A stretch of 64,000 nucleotides of DNA from Corynebacterium sp. ACRQK (GCF_022345965.1 NZ_JAKRMU010000001.1:248001-312000); one strand, 5' to 3'; shown: positions 1-9,280, counted from the stretch's first letter. Made by a program: numbers and translations. The notes: generated by a model not told the origin, from the letters alone.

Positions 1-756
1 GAGCTAGACCAGGCATACGACACCTTCTGCGAAGGAAACCCCTGGGCTCGCGACTTTCAGATCAGCCCGAAATCCATCGTGCGCGACATGGTGGAAAAGG
101 CCATGACTTTCTCCGACTTCGTGTCCACCTACGGGCTAGGCCGTTCCGAGGGGGGCGTGCTGCGCTACCTGACGGACGCCTACCGTACGCTGGAGCACTC
201 GGTGCCGGAAGCCTACCGCTCGGAGGAATTCGACGACATCCTCGTATGGTTAGGCGAACTGATCCGCCAAGTCGATTCCTCTCTTATCGACGAGTGGGTG
301 CAGATGGCCGACCCGGATGCTCCGCTGACCGAGGATCAGGTCGCCGAGCACGCCTATGGGGTAGAGGATACGAACCTGCTGTCCGCCAACCCGCAGGCAC
401 TGACCCGCATGGTGCGCAACTACTTCTTCCGCCACGTGGAACTCTTCGCCTTCGAGAAAGAACGCGAGCTTGCGGAGATGGACGAATACCTGGACACGCC
501 GCCGGACTGGCCCGCCGCGATGGACGACTACTTCGACGAGTATGCGGATGTTGGTGTGGACGCCGCCGCGCGGTCGAATAAGAACATTCTCATCAAGCGG
601 GGCACCGGCTCCGAGGCCGGAAGCTGGTTCGTCCGTCAGATCATCGACGATCCGGAAGGCGACCACGGCTGGGCGCTGGAAGGCGTAGTGGACCTCGCTG
701 CGACGGACGAGGCCGGTGAGATCCGCCTGTCGGAGCTCACCATCGTGCAGGGTTAA
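1..756 (+). CDS. DEAD/DEAH-box RNA helicase, C-terminal part (DUF3516), 5' end outside window
   Basis: The frame is open from base 1, so this is the last 251 or so residues of a longer protein; an internal Met at base 79 is not the true start. The sequence resembles the DUF3516 region that ends actinobacterial superfamily II RNA helicases. It is acidic and helical, with motifs such as LGRSEGGVLRYL and NPQALTRMVRNYFFRHVE, and ends in a beta-rich tail (GWALEGVVDLAATDEAGEIR). The helicase motor domains would lie upstream and are not visible. The expected role is ATP-dependent RNA unwinding in the cytoplasm. It converges on oxyR, with a hairpin between them. Family assignment rests on remembered sequence resemblance and on its known position beside oxyR in corynebacteria. 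Confidence 0.75.
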   Translation, partial: ELDQAYDTFCEGNPWARDFQISPKSIVRDMVEKAMTFSDFVSTYGLGRSEGGVLRYLTDAYRTLEHSVPEAYRSEEFDDILVWLGELIRQVDSSLIDEWVQMADPDAPLTEDQVAEHAYGVEDTNLLSANPQALTRMVRNYFFRHVELFAFEKERELAEMDEYLDTPPDWPAAMDDYFDEYADVGVDAAARSNKNILIKRGTGSEAGSWFVRQIIDDPEGDHGWALEGVVDLAATDEAGEIRLSELTIVQG

Positions 757-784
757 GCCCGCAAATTTAACCCCGGGCTTAACC
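751..784. terminator. Inverted repeat between convergent helicase and oxyR genes, possible bidirectional terminator
   Basis: The arms GGTTAAGCCC (751-760) and GGGCTTAACC (775-784) are perfectly complementary over 10 bases, with a 14-base loop. The left arm overlaps the helicase stop codon. No clear T-tract follows on either strand, so it is not a textbook intrinsic terminator. Its place between converging genes makes a transcription-ending role likely. Confidence 0.5.
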
Positions 785-791
785 CGTTGAC

Positions 792-1754
792 TTAGAGGAA
801 GGTCTCCAGCACGCGGCGGCTATCCTTCGCAACGTGGTTGAAGGACTGCGCCACGATCTCACCCAGCGCCGCGTAATCGTCGATGCGCGTAGAGCTGGAA
901 CGGTAGGCCATGCCGATCGTGCGGCCGGCCCGTACAGCACCGCCGGCGAACGTCGCGAGGGAAATGCCCGGGCGCTGGCACTCCACAGCCACTGCGGATA
1001 GCGGCACGAGGGTGGCGCCTAAACCGGCGGCTACCAGCTGGATTACCGTGGACAGGCTTGCGGCGCGGGTCACAGAATGGCGCGGGTCGTTGGCCATGTC
1101 CACGGTGCGGCACAGCTCCAGGATCTGGTCGCGCAGGCAGTGCCCGTCGTCCAGCAGCAACAGCTCGATGTTTTTCAGCTCGTCGACTGCCAGATCCTTC
1201 CGACCGGCCAGAGGGTGGCCTTCAGGCAGGACCAGCACGAACTCTTCGGTGTACAGGTCGACGGTGTTCAAGCCGCCTCCCTCGCCTGGCATGCCGAGCA
1301 CGGCAACATCGATCTTGCCCTGGCGCAGTGCGTCCACCAGCAGCGGGGACTTCTCCTCCACGATCCGCGGCTCCAGCTTGGGAGCCACGTCGTTAACCGT
1401 GTGCAGCACGTCGGGCAGGATGTAGGGCGCAACGGTGGGGATCATGCCGATCGCCAGCGAGCCGACCAGGCCGCCGTGGGCGCCGCGGGCGTGGGTGACG
1501 AAGGTCTCCAGGCTCTCCAGCGTCGCCTGTGCGAAAGGCAGCAGCCCGCGCCCCACCGGGGTGACGATGACCTTGCGAGTAGACCGTTCGATCAGCTGCA
1601 CGCCAAGCCCTGCCTCCAGCGCTGCTAGTGCCTGGGAGAGCGACGGCTGGGAGATCCCCAGGTGCGAGGCGGCGGTGCCGAAGTGACCGTGTTCGGCGAT
1701 GGTCACGAAGGTACGTAGTTGGGCAACTGTTGGTCGATACTCTCTTTGAACCAC
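792..1754 (-). CDS. oxyR: LysR-family peroxide sensor OxyR
   Basis: A 320-residue LysR-type regulator. The N-terminal winged helix-turn-helix (about residues 6-65) contains HFGTAASHLGISQPSLSQAL. The C-terminal substrate-binding-like domain holds GHCLRDQILELC, which places Cys at about residues 206 and 215, matching the two redox cysteines of OxyR. It should sense H2O2 and control catalase, Dps, iron and Fe-S genes; in corynebacteria OxyR is known mainly as a repressor of such genes. The start is GTG at 1754. Upstream, a TATACT -10 candidate (1784-1789, minus strand) lies in an AT-rich 70-base gap after the ceramidase gene, so oxyR probably has its own promoter. Family identity is firm. Confidence 0.93.
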   Translation of the reverse strand: MVQREYRPTVAQLRTFVTIAEHGHFGTAASHLGISQPSLSQALAALEAGLGVQLIERSTRKVIVTPVGRGLLPFAQATLESLETFVTHARGAHGGLVGSLAIGMIPTVAPYILPDVLHTVNDVAPKLEPRIVEEKSPLLVDALRQGKIDVAVLGMPGEGGGLNTVDLYTEEFVLVLPEGHPLAGRKDLAVDELKNIELLLLDDGHCLRDQILELCRTVDMANDPRHSVTRAASLSTVIQLVAAGLGATLVPLSAVAVECQRPGISLATFAGGAVRAGRTIGMAYRSSSTRIDDYAALGEIVAQSFNHVAKDSRRVLETFL

Positions 1755-1825
1755 GTCCTCAACTGTACAGCAATTATTAGAAAAGTATAATTACAACCGG
1801 AAAAATAAGTACCTTTGCCCTATAT

Positions 1826-3904
1826 CTAGCTCACCTGTAGTTCAGCGGTTCCCTCGAAGGGAGAAAGCTTGCCCAGGAAAGCCTTCCAATCTCCCTTGAG
1901 GCGCACCGTGTACTTGCCGGGCTGTACATCGCTTGTGCCCCACTCGACGGTGGTTCGTGTCTGCCCAAAGGAGTTTTCAAAGGTGATTAGAGTGTTCTCG
2001 CTGGAGTCGTCCGCGACCACCTTTCCGCTGGCGTCCTCGATCGTCACATAGCCCTCGCCGTGGCGCATGTCGTTGTTCGGGTTCGCGCCCACAAAAACCA
2101 CCCGCGCCGGCGAGCCGGCCTTCACCTCTCTGGGTGCCTCCAGCACTTCGCCGAACTTCTTGCCCGGTGGTGGCGCATCCATCCAGTTGTCGCTGCCCGG
2201 CACGTTCGGGATCAGCCCCGTCAGGTCACCTGCGGGCTGCCCGACCTCCACCGGCTTGCCCTCCTTGAGCGCTCGCGCCATCTCGTCGAGCACGTCCTGG
2301 AACGCGGGCAACTGGTACTGGCCAAAGATTGTCGCGCCACCCTCGTAATTCTGCGCCTCATACTCTTCGGGCGTTGTGATGTAGTGGCCGTAGGCGTTGG
2401 TGTATCCCTGCACCACGATCGCGTTCTCCGACACACCCAGCGCCGCAGCGACCGTGCGCTTCATGCGCAAGCCACTGGTGACCGTCGGCTCGAAACCTAG
2501 ACTCACCAGAACAAACGAGCCCAGGCGGTGGATCGTGAACGGGTGGACCTGCTGAATCATGCCATCGATGTAGCCCATCGGCAGCAGGCCCTCCTTCGGA
2601 CCGTGGATATCCTTGAGCTCCTGAGGAGAAAGGAAGTTGTTGAGGTCGCGCACCCACGGATTACCGCCGCGCTCGCCTTCATTGAAGCCCAGGATGGGCA
2701 CCCCGCCGCCATCTTCCTGTGAGGACGCCGCAAAGGCCGCGCCCAGAATCGCCGGACCCAGCTTGTGCTCCTTCTTGTCCGGAGTAAAGCGCGGGCTCGC
2801 CACCAACTGCGGGCAGTTCACCCATCGCATACGTCCGTCGATTCCGCCTTCCGACCAATCCTTGCCCAGGTCGTCGGTCGCCGCCATCATCCTCTCGCCG
2901 AGGATCTGCGCGGAATCACGCTCATCTGCTCCCGGCCCAGAGTTGGGCGTCAACCCCATATTCGGTGTGATGTCACCAGGCGTCATGTTGGCGAAGGCAG
3001 CGACGAAAGGTGCCTCCTCGGGGTAGCGGTGAACCACTCCGTGGGCTTCCTCAGTCGCCCAGGCTGCGTAGCCCTTGTTGTCGCCTGCGATGTGCTTGTA
3101 CTCCGCGCCGAAGCTAGTCGGGTGCAGCGAGTACCAGTTGATCAGGCCGACCTGTTTGCCACCACGCGATACATGGAGGGTCACACTACGGGTGTCCACG
3201 CCGTTGGGTAGTGCCTTCTTGTCCTCTTCGGGGTTACGGTCCCACGAGGTCTTTGACCTATTGACGCCCGCATCAGCAACCTTTGTCTCAGCAACCGTCA
3301 CGTCTGAAGGTTGGATGTCTGCGTGCGCGCGTTCAATGGCGTTAACAATGCCCGCAACCGTGGCCTCGAAGGTCTTCGGGCGGAAGCCACCGTGGGTGAT
3401 GTCGACCATCAAATGCTGAGACGTGCCGCCTGGAGCCACGTGAGTGTGGGTGGCTGTGAGCACGACGTTGGTTTGATCGTAAAGATCCCCGAACTTCTCC
3501 TTGAGGCGGCGGAGCACCTCCAGGTGGATGGACTGGAACATAAGTCCAACATCGCAGGTGACGTGAACGAAACGAGAGCTGTCATTGTTGGCGTCAACGA
3601 AAATGAATGCCCGTGCGTACTGGCGGCGCTGAATACCGACGGTCTTTTGTTCGTCCACGGCATAGCCGAACATGCCGGCGCCCCATGGCTCGCCGGTCAT
3701 GTCCGCCAGACCGCGTCCTACATGGAAGCCTCCCCCACTGCCGCCACTAGCTTCCTGCGCGCTTGCTCCGGGCGCGCCGGTGGAGGCCCAGAGTACGGTG
3801 CCAGATACCGCAGCCATTCCACGGAAGAATGTGCGGCGGCTGAGCTGGGACTTCAGCGGACTCTGCAGATGGTTTGGGGTGGTGTCCTGTCCGTGTTCAC
3901 ACAT
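1826..3904 (-). CDS. Tat-exported neutral/alkaline ceramidase
   Basis: A 692-residue secreted enzyme of the neutral ceramidase family, which hydrolyses the amide bond of ceramide to sphingosine and fatty acid. The N-terminus has a twin-arginine signal (RRTFF at residues 23-27), a hydrophobic stretch and an ASA cleavage site near residue 49. Zinc-ligand motifs are present: ATHTHVAPGG (about 151-160), NWYSLHPTS (about 256-264) and the late NAYGHYITTPEEYEAQNYEG block. The hexapeptide usually written GDVSPN reads GDITPN (310-315), so Thr occupies the expected Ser nucleophile. A C-terminal beta-sandwich domain follows. It lies upstream of oxyR on the same strand and is divergent from hrpA. The start ATG has only a weak ribosome binding site. 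Substrate is inferred; skin ceramide is a plausible one. Confidence 0.88.
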   Translation of the reverse strand: MCEHGQDTTPNHLQSPLKSQLSRRTFFRGMAAVSGTVLWASTGAPGASAQEASGGSGGGFHVGRGLADMTGEPWGAGMFGYAVDEQKTVGIQRRQYARAFIFVDANNDSSRFVHVTCDVGLMFQSIHLEVLRRLKEKFGDLYDQTNVVLTATHTHVAPGGTSQHLMVDITHGGFRPKTFEATVAGIVNAIERAHADIQPSDVTVAETKVADAGVNRSKTSWDRNPEEDKKALPNGVDTRSVTLHVSRGGKQVGLINWYSLHPTSFGAEYKHIAGDNKGYAAWATEEAHGVVHRYPEEAPFVAAFANMTPGDITPNMGLTPNSGPGADERDSAQILGERMMAATDDLGKDWSEGGIDGRMRWVNCPQLVASPRFTPDKKEHKLGPAILGAAFAASSQEDGGGVPILGFNEGERGGNPWVRDLNNFLSPQELKDIHGPKEGLLPMGYIDGMIQQVHPFTIHRLGSFVLVSLGFEPTVTSGLRMKRTVAAALGVSENAIVVQGYTNAYGHYITTPEEYEAQNYEGGATIFGQYQLPAFQDVLDEMARALKEGKPVEVGQPAGDLTGLIPNVPGSDNWMDAPPPGKKFGEVLEAPREVKAGSPARVVFVGANPNNDMRHGEGYVTIEDASGKVVADDSSENTLITFENSFGQTRTTVEWGTSDVQPGKYTVRLKGDWKAFLGKLSPFEGTAELQVS

Positions 3905-4153
3905 GAGGTCTCTCGTTTCTCAAAACTACTTAAAAAATTAGATTGTTTTGACTAGCGAAAGACTAGACCGAATCCATGTGACTGCGGGATAGTTTGCATA
4001 TATTAAGCAAACATTTATGATCCTCTAACCTTGTTTGGGGGTAAAAAGCACACAGGGGTGCAGGTTCCCCTTGTGGGGGCACGTTGCTAGAATCGGCCTG
4101 TTCAGCCCCACAAACACGGGGAGATTCTGGCAAGCGAGACGGGTGATTCACAC
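3905..4153. promoter_or_regulatory. Divergent ceramidase/hrpA intergenic region with inverted repeat
   Basis: This 249-base AT-rich gap holds no gene. An inverted repeat GTTTGC-N9-GCAAAC spans 3992-4012 and is a plausible operator, more likely for the ceramidase gene because it sits about 90 bases before that start. For hrpA a -10 candidate TAGAAT is at 4088-4093, implying a leader of roughly 55 bases. Factor identity is unknown. Confidence 0.45.
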
Positions 4154-7100
4154 ATGACGGACGCGCACGGGTCGGCCTCCCCCACCAACGAGGGCCGTCC
4201 TCAGGGCAAGCCGCAGGGGCGCAGGCGCTCCCGGCGACGCTCAAACAAGCGCCGCCGCCCGCAGTTCATCCGGATCATTCCGCCGATTACCTACCCCGAC
4301 CTGCCGGTCTCCGAGCGGCGGGAGGACATCAAAAAGGCCATCGAGGACAACCAGGTCGTCATCATCGCAGGTGAGACCGGCTCGGGTAAGACCACCCAGA
4401 TTCCCAAGATGTGCCTGGAACTCGGACGCGGTCGAACAAAGGTTATCGGCCACACCCAACCGCGCCGCATCGCGGCCCGCAGCGTGGCCGAGCGCATCGC
4501 GGAGGAACTCGACCAGCCGATCGGCGACGATACTTCCCTGGTCGGCTACAAGATCCGCTTCGACGATACGATCTCCAAGCACACCGCCGTAAAGCTCATG
4601 ACCGACGGTGTGCTGCTCAACGAGATCCAGCGCGACCGCCTCCTGCGGGACTACGACACGATCATCGTCGACGAGGCCCACGAGCGCAGCCTCAACATCG
4701 ACTTCCTGCTCGGCTACCTGAAGCAACTGCTGCCGAAGCGGCCCGACCTGAAGGTCATCATCACCTCCGCGACGATCGACCCCGAGAGCTTCGCGGAGCA
4801 CTTTGCGGACGCTGACGGCTCCCCCGCCCCCATCATCGAGGTCTCGGGGCGTACCTACCCGGTGGAGATTCGCTATCGCCCGCTCGTGACGGAACGGGAG
4901 AACCCGAAAACCGGCGAGGTCATCGAGGTGGAGACAGATCCCCTGGACGGACTCGTCGCTGCATGTAAGGAACTGATGCGCGCCGGCGAGGGCGACATCC
5001 TGTGCTTCTTCTCCGGCGAACGCGAGATCCGCGATGCCGCCGAGGCACTGGAAGATGAGTTTGCCGGCGCCGGCGGGGCACGCAAAGTAGATGTGCTGCC
5101 ACTGTTCGGCCGCCTTTCAAACGCCGAGCAGCACCGCGTGTTCCGCACCGGGCCACGCCGCCGCATCGTGCTGGCCACCAACATCGCGGAAACCTCGCTG
5201 ACGGTTCCGGGCATCCACTACGTGGTGGACACCGGCTATGCCCGCATCTCCCGCTATTCCAACCGCACCAAAGTTCAACGCCTGCCGGTGGAGCCCATCA
5301 GCCAGGCCAGCGCCAAACAGCGCTCCGGCCGCTCCGGCCGTATCGCGGACGGCATAGCCATCCGCCTGTACTCCGAGGAGGACTTCGAGGCACGCCCGGA
5401 GTTCACCGACCCGGAGATTCTGCGCACCCACCTGTCCAGCGTGATCCTGTCCATGGCCGCACTCGGCTTGGGCGAGATCGAACGCTTCCCGTTCCTTCAG
5501 CCACCCGACAGCAAATCCATCCGTGACGGTGTGGCTCTACTGCAAGAACTCGGAGCGTTGGCGTCAACAAAGGACACAGCGCTTACCCCCATCGGCCGCG
5601 ACATGGCGCGCATCCCTACCGATCCGCGGCTCGCACGCATGCTGGCGGCCGGGCATGCGAACAACATTATCGAGCCCATCGCGGTCATCGTGTCCGCCCT
5701 ATCCATCCAGGACGTGCGCGAACGCCCCCTGGAAAAGCAGCAACAGGCCGACGAAATGCACGCGCGTTTCAAGTCGAACTCCGACTTTGTGAGCCTGCTG
5801 AAGCTCTGGAACTACTTGCAGGAACAGCGGCAAGAGCTGTCCGCGAACAAGTTCCGCAAGCTGTGCCAGAGGGAGTTTATCCACTACGTGCGCGTCCGCG
5901 AATGGATGGATTTGGTGCGCCAGATGCTTTCCGTCGTGCAGGACCTGAGCTGGAAAATCCCGAACATCCGCCACGTGAGGGAGCTCGTTTTTGAGTCAGA
6001 AGCAATCGACGAGGATCTGGTTCACAAGTCCATACTCACCGGACTTTTGACCCACGTGGGAATGCGCGAGGGCAACTCCAAGCAGTTCACCGGCACCCGC
6101 GGTTCGCACTTTGTGGTGCATCCTTCTTCGCATGTGTCCAAGAAGCCCCCGCAGTGGCTTATGGCCGCTGAGTTGGTGGAAACCTCGCAGGTCTTCGCCC
6201 GCACCGTGGGGCCTATCGATCCGAGCTGGATCGAAGCGATCGCTCCGCACATGGTGAAGTACAACTATTCCGAGCCGGTGTGGTCATCTTCCCGTGGGGC
6301 GGCAATGGTGCACGAAAAGGTGCTGCTTCTGGGGTTGCCGATTGTCGCCGACCGGATGGTCAATGCATCGAAGGTGGATCGGGTCTTGGCGCGCGAGTTG
6401 TTCATTCGGCATGCGCTTGTGGAGGGTGATTGGAGAACCCGCCACCACTTCTTCGCCCACAACCAAAAGCTTCTCTCCGAGGCCACCGAGCTGGAGGATA
6501 AGGCTCGCCGCCGCGATATCGTTGTCGACGATCAAACGCTCTTTGATTTTTATGACGCCCGCTTGCCAGAGAAAATCGTTTCCTCCCGGCACTTTGATTC
6601 CTGGTGGAAGAAGGCTCGCCATAAAGACCCGCACCAGCTGGACTTCACACTCGACGCGCTGATCGACTCGGAGGAGGCCGCGAAGGCCGCCGACGAGTTC
6701 CCCGACGTGTGGAGGCAGGGCAGTCTGGAGTTCGAACTTAGCTACGTCTTCCTGCCGGGCGACCCGGACGACGGCATGACGATGCGCGTGCCGATCCCTC
6801 TGCTGGCGAACGTCTCCGAGCCGGAGACGCGGTGGCTGGTTGCCGGTATGCGAGAGGAACTGGCCATCGCCCTGATCCGTTCTCTGCCCAAGCCGCTGCG
6901 CACGAGTGTGGTACCAGCCAGTAACTTCGCCGCCGCGGCCCTGCGGAAGATGGTTCCTTTCGACGGTGAGTTTGGATTCGCGCTGGCTGAGGCACTGCGC
7001 GAGCTAGGTGGCCAGGGGATTTCCGCGCAGGACTTCGACTGGTCCCGGGTTCCCGGGCACTTGCGCATGCAGTTCGCCGCCATCGACCGCCGCGGCAACG

Positions 7101-8155
7101 TGATCGAGAAGTCGCGCGACCTGCAATACCTGCAGCACAAGCTGGCCGGACAGGTCACGTCTGCCATTGCGCAGGCCGCCGCCCGTTCCAAGACCGCCGC
7201 TCCCAGCGAGGCCGCGCAGCACACGCCGTCCCGCCGAAAGAGCTTGAAGAAGCAGGCCGGAACCTCCACCGGTGTGCTAGCCACTGCAGATGGGTGGACC
7301 GCGGACGGCATCGGCGTGCTGCCGGAGACAGTGGAGACGGTGGTGGATGGCCAGACCCTCAACACCTACCCCGCGATCGTCATCGCTAAGGGCGGTGCAA
7401 CGGGTGCAGTGAAGAGCAGGGTGACCTTGAAGGCCTTTCCCACCAAGCAGGCGGCGGATGGCCAGCAATTCACCACGGTTCTGAACATGATGGTCGGTGC
7501 TTGCACGGTATCCCCGAAGCAGATGATTAAGGGGCTGCCGCTGCGCCAGCGGGTGGCCATGGAGAATACTCCCGGGGGCGTGGATGGCCTAGTAAACGAC
7601 GTTGTGGCGCTGGCATGCCGCGATATGTTGATGAAGTTGGGGCCGGTTATCCGCGATCCGGAAATGTGCGAGGAGGTCATTTCAGTTGCTCGCTCCCAAG
7701 GCCCCGGACGAGTGCGCCAGTATGTGGTTGCCCTGGCTCCTGCGGTGCTGGCGGTAGCCGATATGTCTGCGGAACTTAAGGGCTGGTCGGGTGAAGCTAT
7801 CGACGATATGCGCTCACAGCTGGAATTCTTCCTGGGCAAACATGCGATCGCCCGGAATGGCGTTGAGCACATGCGCCATGTTCCGCGCTATGTGGAAGCG
7901 ATGCGCGCACGCCTGGAGCTGATGAAGACGGATCCGGATAAGGAGGAGGATCTGGACGATGAGGTCCAGGAGGCCTTCGAGTTGCTGGAGAAGACCAAGA
8001 AGCGCCTGCCGACGGCGCGGGCTGCCTCGCCGCAAGTTAAGGAGGTGCGCTGGATGATTGAGGAGCTTCGCGTCAGCCTTTTCGCCCAGAATCTCGGTAC
8101 GGCTCATTCTGTTTCCCTGCAGCGCATCCGCAAGAAGCTGGAGAAGATTCGTTAG
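4154..8155 (+). CDS. hrpA: ATP-dependent RNA helicase HrpA
   Basis: A 1333-residue DEAH-box helicase. The first 37 residues are basic and Arg-rich. Motif I GETGSGKT is at 73-80, motif II DEAH near 173, SAT soon after, and motif VI as QRSGRSGR. The helicase-associated HA2 and OB-fold regions follow, then the long C-terminal extension (DUF3418 type) typical of bacterial HrpA, giving the usual 1300-residue length. HrpA acts in the cytoplasm on RNA; in E. coli it helps rescue stalled or collided ribosomes. It lies between the ceramidase and nrdR, as in other corynebacteria, and ends 12 bases from the convergent nrdR stop. Start ATG 4154 follows a leader with GAGACGGG upstream. Confidence 0.95.
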   Translation: MTDAHGSASPTNEGRPQGKPQGRRRSRRRSNKRRRPQFIRIIPPITYPDLPVSERREDIKKAIEDNQVVIIAGETGSGKTTQIPKMCLELGRGRTKVIGHTQPRRIAARSVAERIAEELDQPIGDDTSLVGYKIRFDDTISKHTAVKLMTDGVLLNEIQRDRLLRDYDTIIVDEAHERSLNIDFLLGYLKQLLPKRPDLKVIITSATIDPESFAEHFADADGSPAPIIEVSGRTYPVEIRYRPLVTERENPKTGEVIEVETDPLDGLVAACKELMRAGEGDILCFFSGEREIRDAAEALEDEFAGAGGARKVDVLPLFGRLSNAEQHRVFRTGPRRRIVLATNIAETSLTVPGIHYVVDTGYARISRYSNRTKVQRLPVEPISQASAKQRSGRSGRIADGIAIRLYSEEDFEARPEFTDPEILRTHLSSVILSMAALGLGEIERFPFLQPPDSKSIRDGVALLQELGALASTKDTALTPIGRDMARIPTDPRLARMLAAGHANNIIEPIAVIVSALSIQDVRERPLEKQQQADEMHARFKSNSDFVSLLKLWNYLQEQRQELSANKFRKLCQREFIHYVRVREWMDLVRQMLSVVQDLSWKIPNIRHVRELVFESEAIDEDLVHKSILTGLLTHVGMREGNSKQFTGTRGSHFVVHPSSHVSKKPPQWLMAAELVETSQVFARTVGPIDPSWIEAIAPHMVKYNYSEPVWSSSRGAAMVHEKVLLLGLPIVADRMVNASKVDRVLARELFIRHALVEGDWRTRHHFFAHNQKLLSEATELEDKARRRDIVVDDQTLFDFYDARLPEKIVSSRHFDSWWKKARHKDPHQLDFTLDALIDSEEAAKAADEFPDVWRQGSLEFELSYVFLPGDPDDGMTMRVPIPLLANVSEPETRWLVAGMREELAIALIRSLPKPLRTSVVPASNFAAAALRKMVPFDGEFGFALAEALRELGGQGISAQDFDWSRVPGHLRMQFAAIDRRGNVIEKSRDLQYLQHKLAGQVTSAIAQAAARSKTAAPSEAAQHTPSRRKSLKKQAGTSTGVLATADGWTADGIGVLPETVETVVDGQTLNTYPAIVIAKGGATGAVKSRVTLKAFPTKQAADGQQFTTVLNMMVGACTVSPKQMIKGLPLRQRVAMENTPGGVDGLVNDVVALACRDMLMKLGPVIRDPEMCEEVISVARSQGPGRVRQYVVALAPAVLAVADMSAELKGWSGEAIDDMRSQLEFFLGKHAIARNGVEHMRHVPRYVEAMRARLELMKTDPDKEEDLDDEVQEAFELLEKTKKRLPTARAASPQVKEVRWMIEELRVSLFAQNLGTAHSVSLQRIRKKLEKIR

Positions 8156-8167
8156 TTTTCCTCGCCG

Positions 8168-8659
8168 CTAGTTTTCATCGTCGCTGGGTTCCAGTTGAGG
8201 CTCAGTTAAGGCGTGGCGGTGCGCCCGCAGGGATTCGATCTCCTGCTCGAAGTCTTCGGCGCAGTTGAAGGACTTATACACCGAGGCAAAGCGCAGGTAT
8301 GCAACCTCGTCTAGGGTGCGTAGTGGGTCGAGGATCGCCAAGCCGATCTGGTTAGCGGGGACTTGTGAGCCATGTGCCACGCGCACTGCCTGTTCCACCT
8401 CGTGTGCAAGGCGCTTCAGGGCATCATCAGAGACATCGCGGCCTTGGCATGCCCGCCGAACGCCCTTGATGACTTTCTCCCTACTGAACTCCTCGGTCAC
8501 TCCGTTTCGCTTGACCACCAAGAGAACGGATCTTTCGATGGTCGTGAAACGAGTCTGACACTCGCTGCACTCACGGCGACGGCGAATGGATACGCCCATT
8601 TCGATGGAGCGCGAGTCTACTACGCGGGAGGATTCAGAACTGCAAGAGGGGCACAACAC
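8168..8659 (-). CDS. nrdR: Ribonucleotide reductase regulator NrdR
   Basis: A 163-residue repressor of ribonucleotide reductase genes. It has an N-terminal zinc ribbon with two CxxC pairs (CPSC and CSEC, within residues 3-34) followed by an ATP-cone (about 48-138) that senses ATP/dATP. Length is normal for the family. The start is GTG at 8659, placing Cys at residue 3 as usual for NrdR. It is the gene downstream of divS on the same strand, with a 68-base gap. No NrdR box was seen in the window, so its targets lie elsewhere. Confidence 0.95.
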   Translation of the reverse strand: MLCPSCSSESSRVVDSRSIEMGVSIRRRRECSECQTRFTTIERSVLLVVKRNGVTEEFSREKVIKGVRRACQGRDVSDDALKRLAHEVEQAVRVAHGSQVPANQIGLAILDPLRTLDEVAYLRFASVYKSFNCAEDFEQEIESLRAHRHALTEPQLEPSDDEN

Positions 8660-8727
8660 GCCCCCAAGCTTAGCCCTTCACTACACCAGGACAGAAGCTA
8701 GAAAAGCTAAATGCTTAGCCACAGGCC

Positions 8728-9111
8728 TTAAGGAATTAGTATGGGCGCGAGACCAATCAGTGCAGACATTGCACCCAGGGACACCATGGCTGCTCCCGGA
8801 GAGTGAACCACGCGGTCCACACGCGCACGAAATGTCTCAACACGACTAGAACGCTCCTCGAACACCCTTTCGTTAGATCCAGCGATCCGCGCCGCTCTAT
8901 TCCTAGATATCGAACGGACTACAGGTGCTGCAGGGTAACCATAGGTGTTCGATTTCACTTCTACGCCCACTTGCTCCCAATCTGGCTTGAGAACCCGCGG
9001 CTGACGCAGAGGTGCTACCCGATCATGCCGCGTTACCCGGTGGCGCGTTGCGGACGGGCGGAACGTTGCAGACTGGCGGAACATCGAAGGACGTACAATT
9101 GAGGTGGTCAT
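8728..9111 (-). CDS. divS: SOS-induced cell division suppressor, DivS-like
   Basis: A 127-residue protein, basic in its N-terminal half, with a hydrophobic C-terminal segment (about residues 106-126, AAMVSLGAMSALIGLAP). Position between nrdR and divergent lexA matches divS of C. glutamicum, a small membrane protein induced in the SOS response that delays septation at FtsZ rings. The sequence is not strongly conserved, so the call depends on context, size and the hydrophobic segment. ATG 9111 has a good AAGGAG site. The long leader contains SOS-box-like sites and a perfect 17-base palindrome. Confidence 0.7.
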   Translation of the reverse strand: MTTSIVRPSMFRQSATFRPSATRHRVTRHDRVAPLRQPRVLKPDWEQVGVEVKSNTYGYPAAPVVRSISRNRAARIAGSNERVFEERSSRVETFRARVDRVVHSPGAAMVSLGAMSALIGLAPILIP

Positions 9112-9172
9112 ATGCTAACTCCTTAGTGGATCGGCACCATCTTTTAGGCAGTGCTCAAAACTTGCTTCGCTG

Positions 9173-9189
9173 TGGTTCACAGTGAACCA
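9173..9189. repeat. Perfect 17-base palindrome in the divS leader
   Basis: The sequence TGGTTCACAGTGAACCA has 8-base arms around a single central base. It does not fit the SOS consensus and has too small a loop to act as a terminator. It lies 62 bases before the divS start. An operator for an unidentified dimeric regulator is the simplest reading. Confidence 0.6.
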
Positions 9190-9226
9190 TCCGCGCCAGA
9201 CAGGTTGTGGTTAATTATTAGAACGC

Positions 9227-9242
9227 TAGATCATGTGTTCTA
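9227..9242. promoter_or_regulatory. SOS-box-like site 1 (divS side)
   Basis: TAGATCATGTGTTCTA matches 11 of the 14 fixed positions of the corynebacterial LexA consensus TCGAACANNTGTTCGA. It is placed upstream of divS and probably controls that gene. Confidence 0.55.
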
Positions 9243-9264
9243 ATTTTGGTTACGCTCGTGAATT

Positions 9265-9280
9265 TAGCACGCCTGTTCGA
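9265..9280. promoter_or_regulatory. SOS-box-like site 2 (middle)
   Basis: TAGCACGCCTGTTCGA matches 11 of 14 fixed positions of the LexA consensus, with a perfect right half (TGTTCGA). It could serve both divergent genes. Confidence 0.6.

Noticed and set aside
1772..1792. AATTAT/ATAATT inverted repeat before oxyR as an OxyR site
   Set aside because: AT-rich repeats of six bases are expected by chance in this gap and do not match a known OxyR motif.
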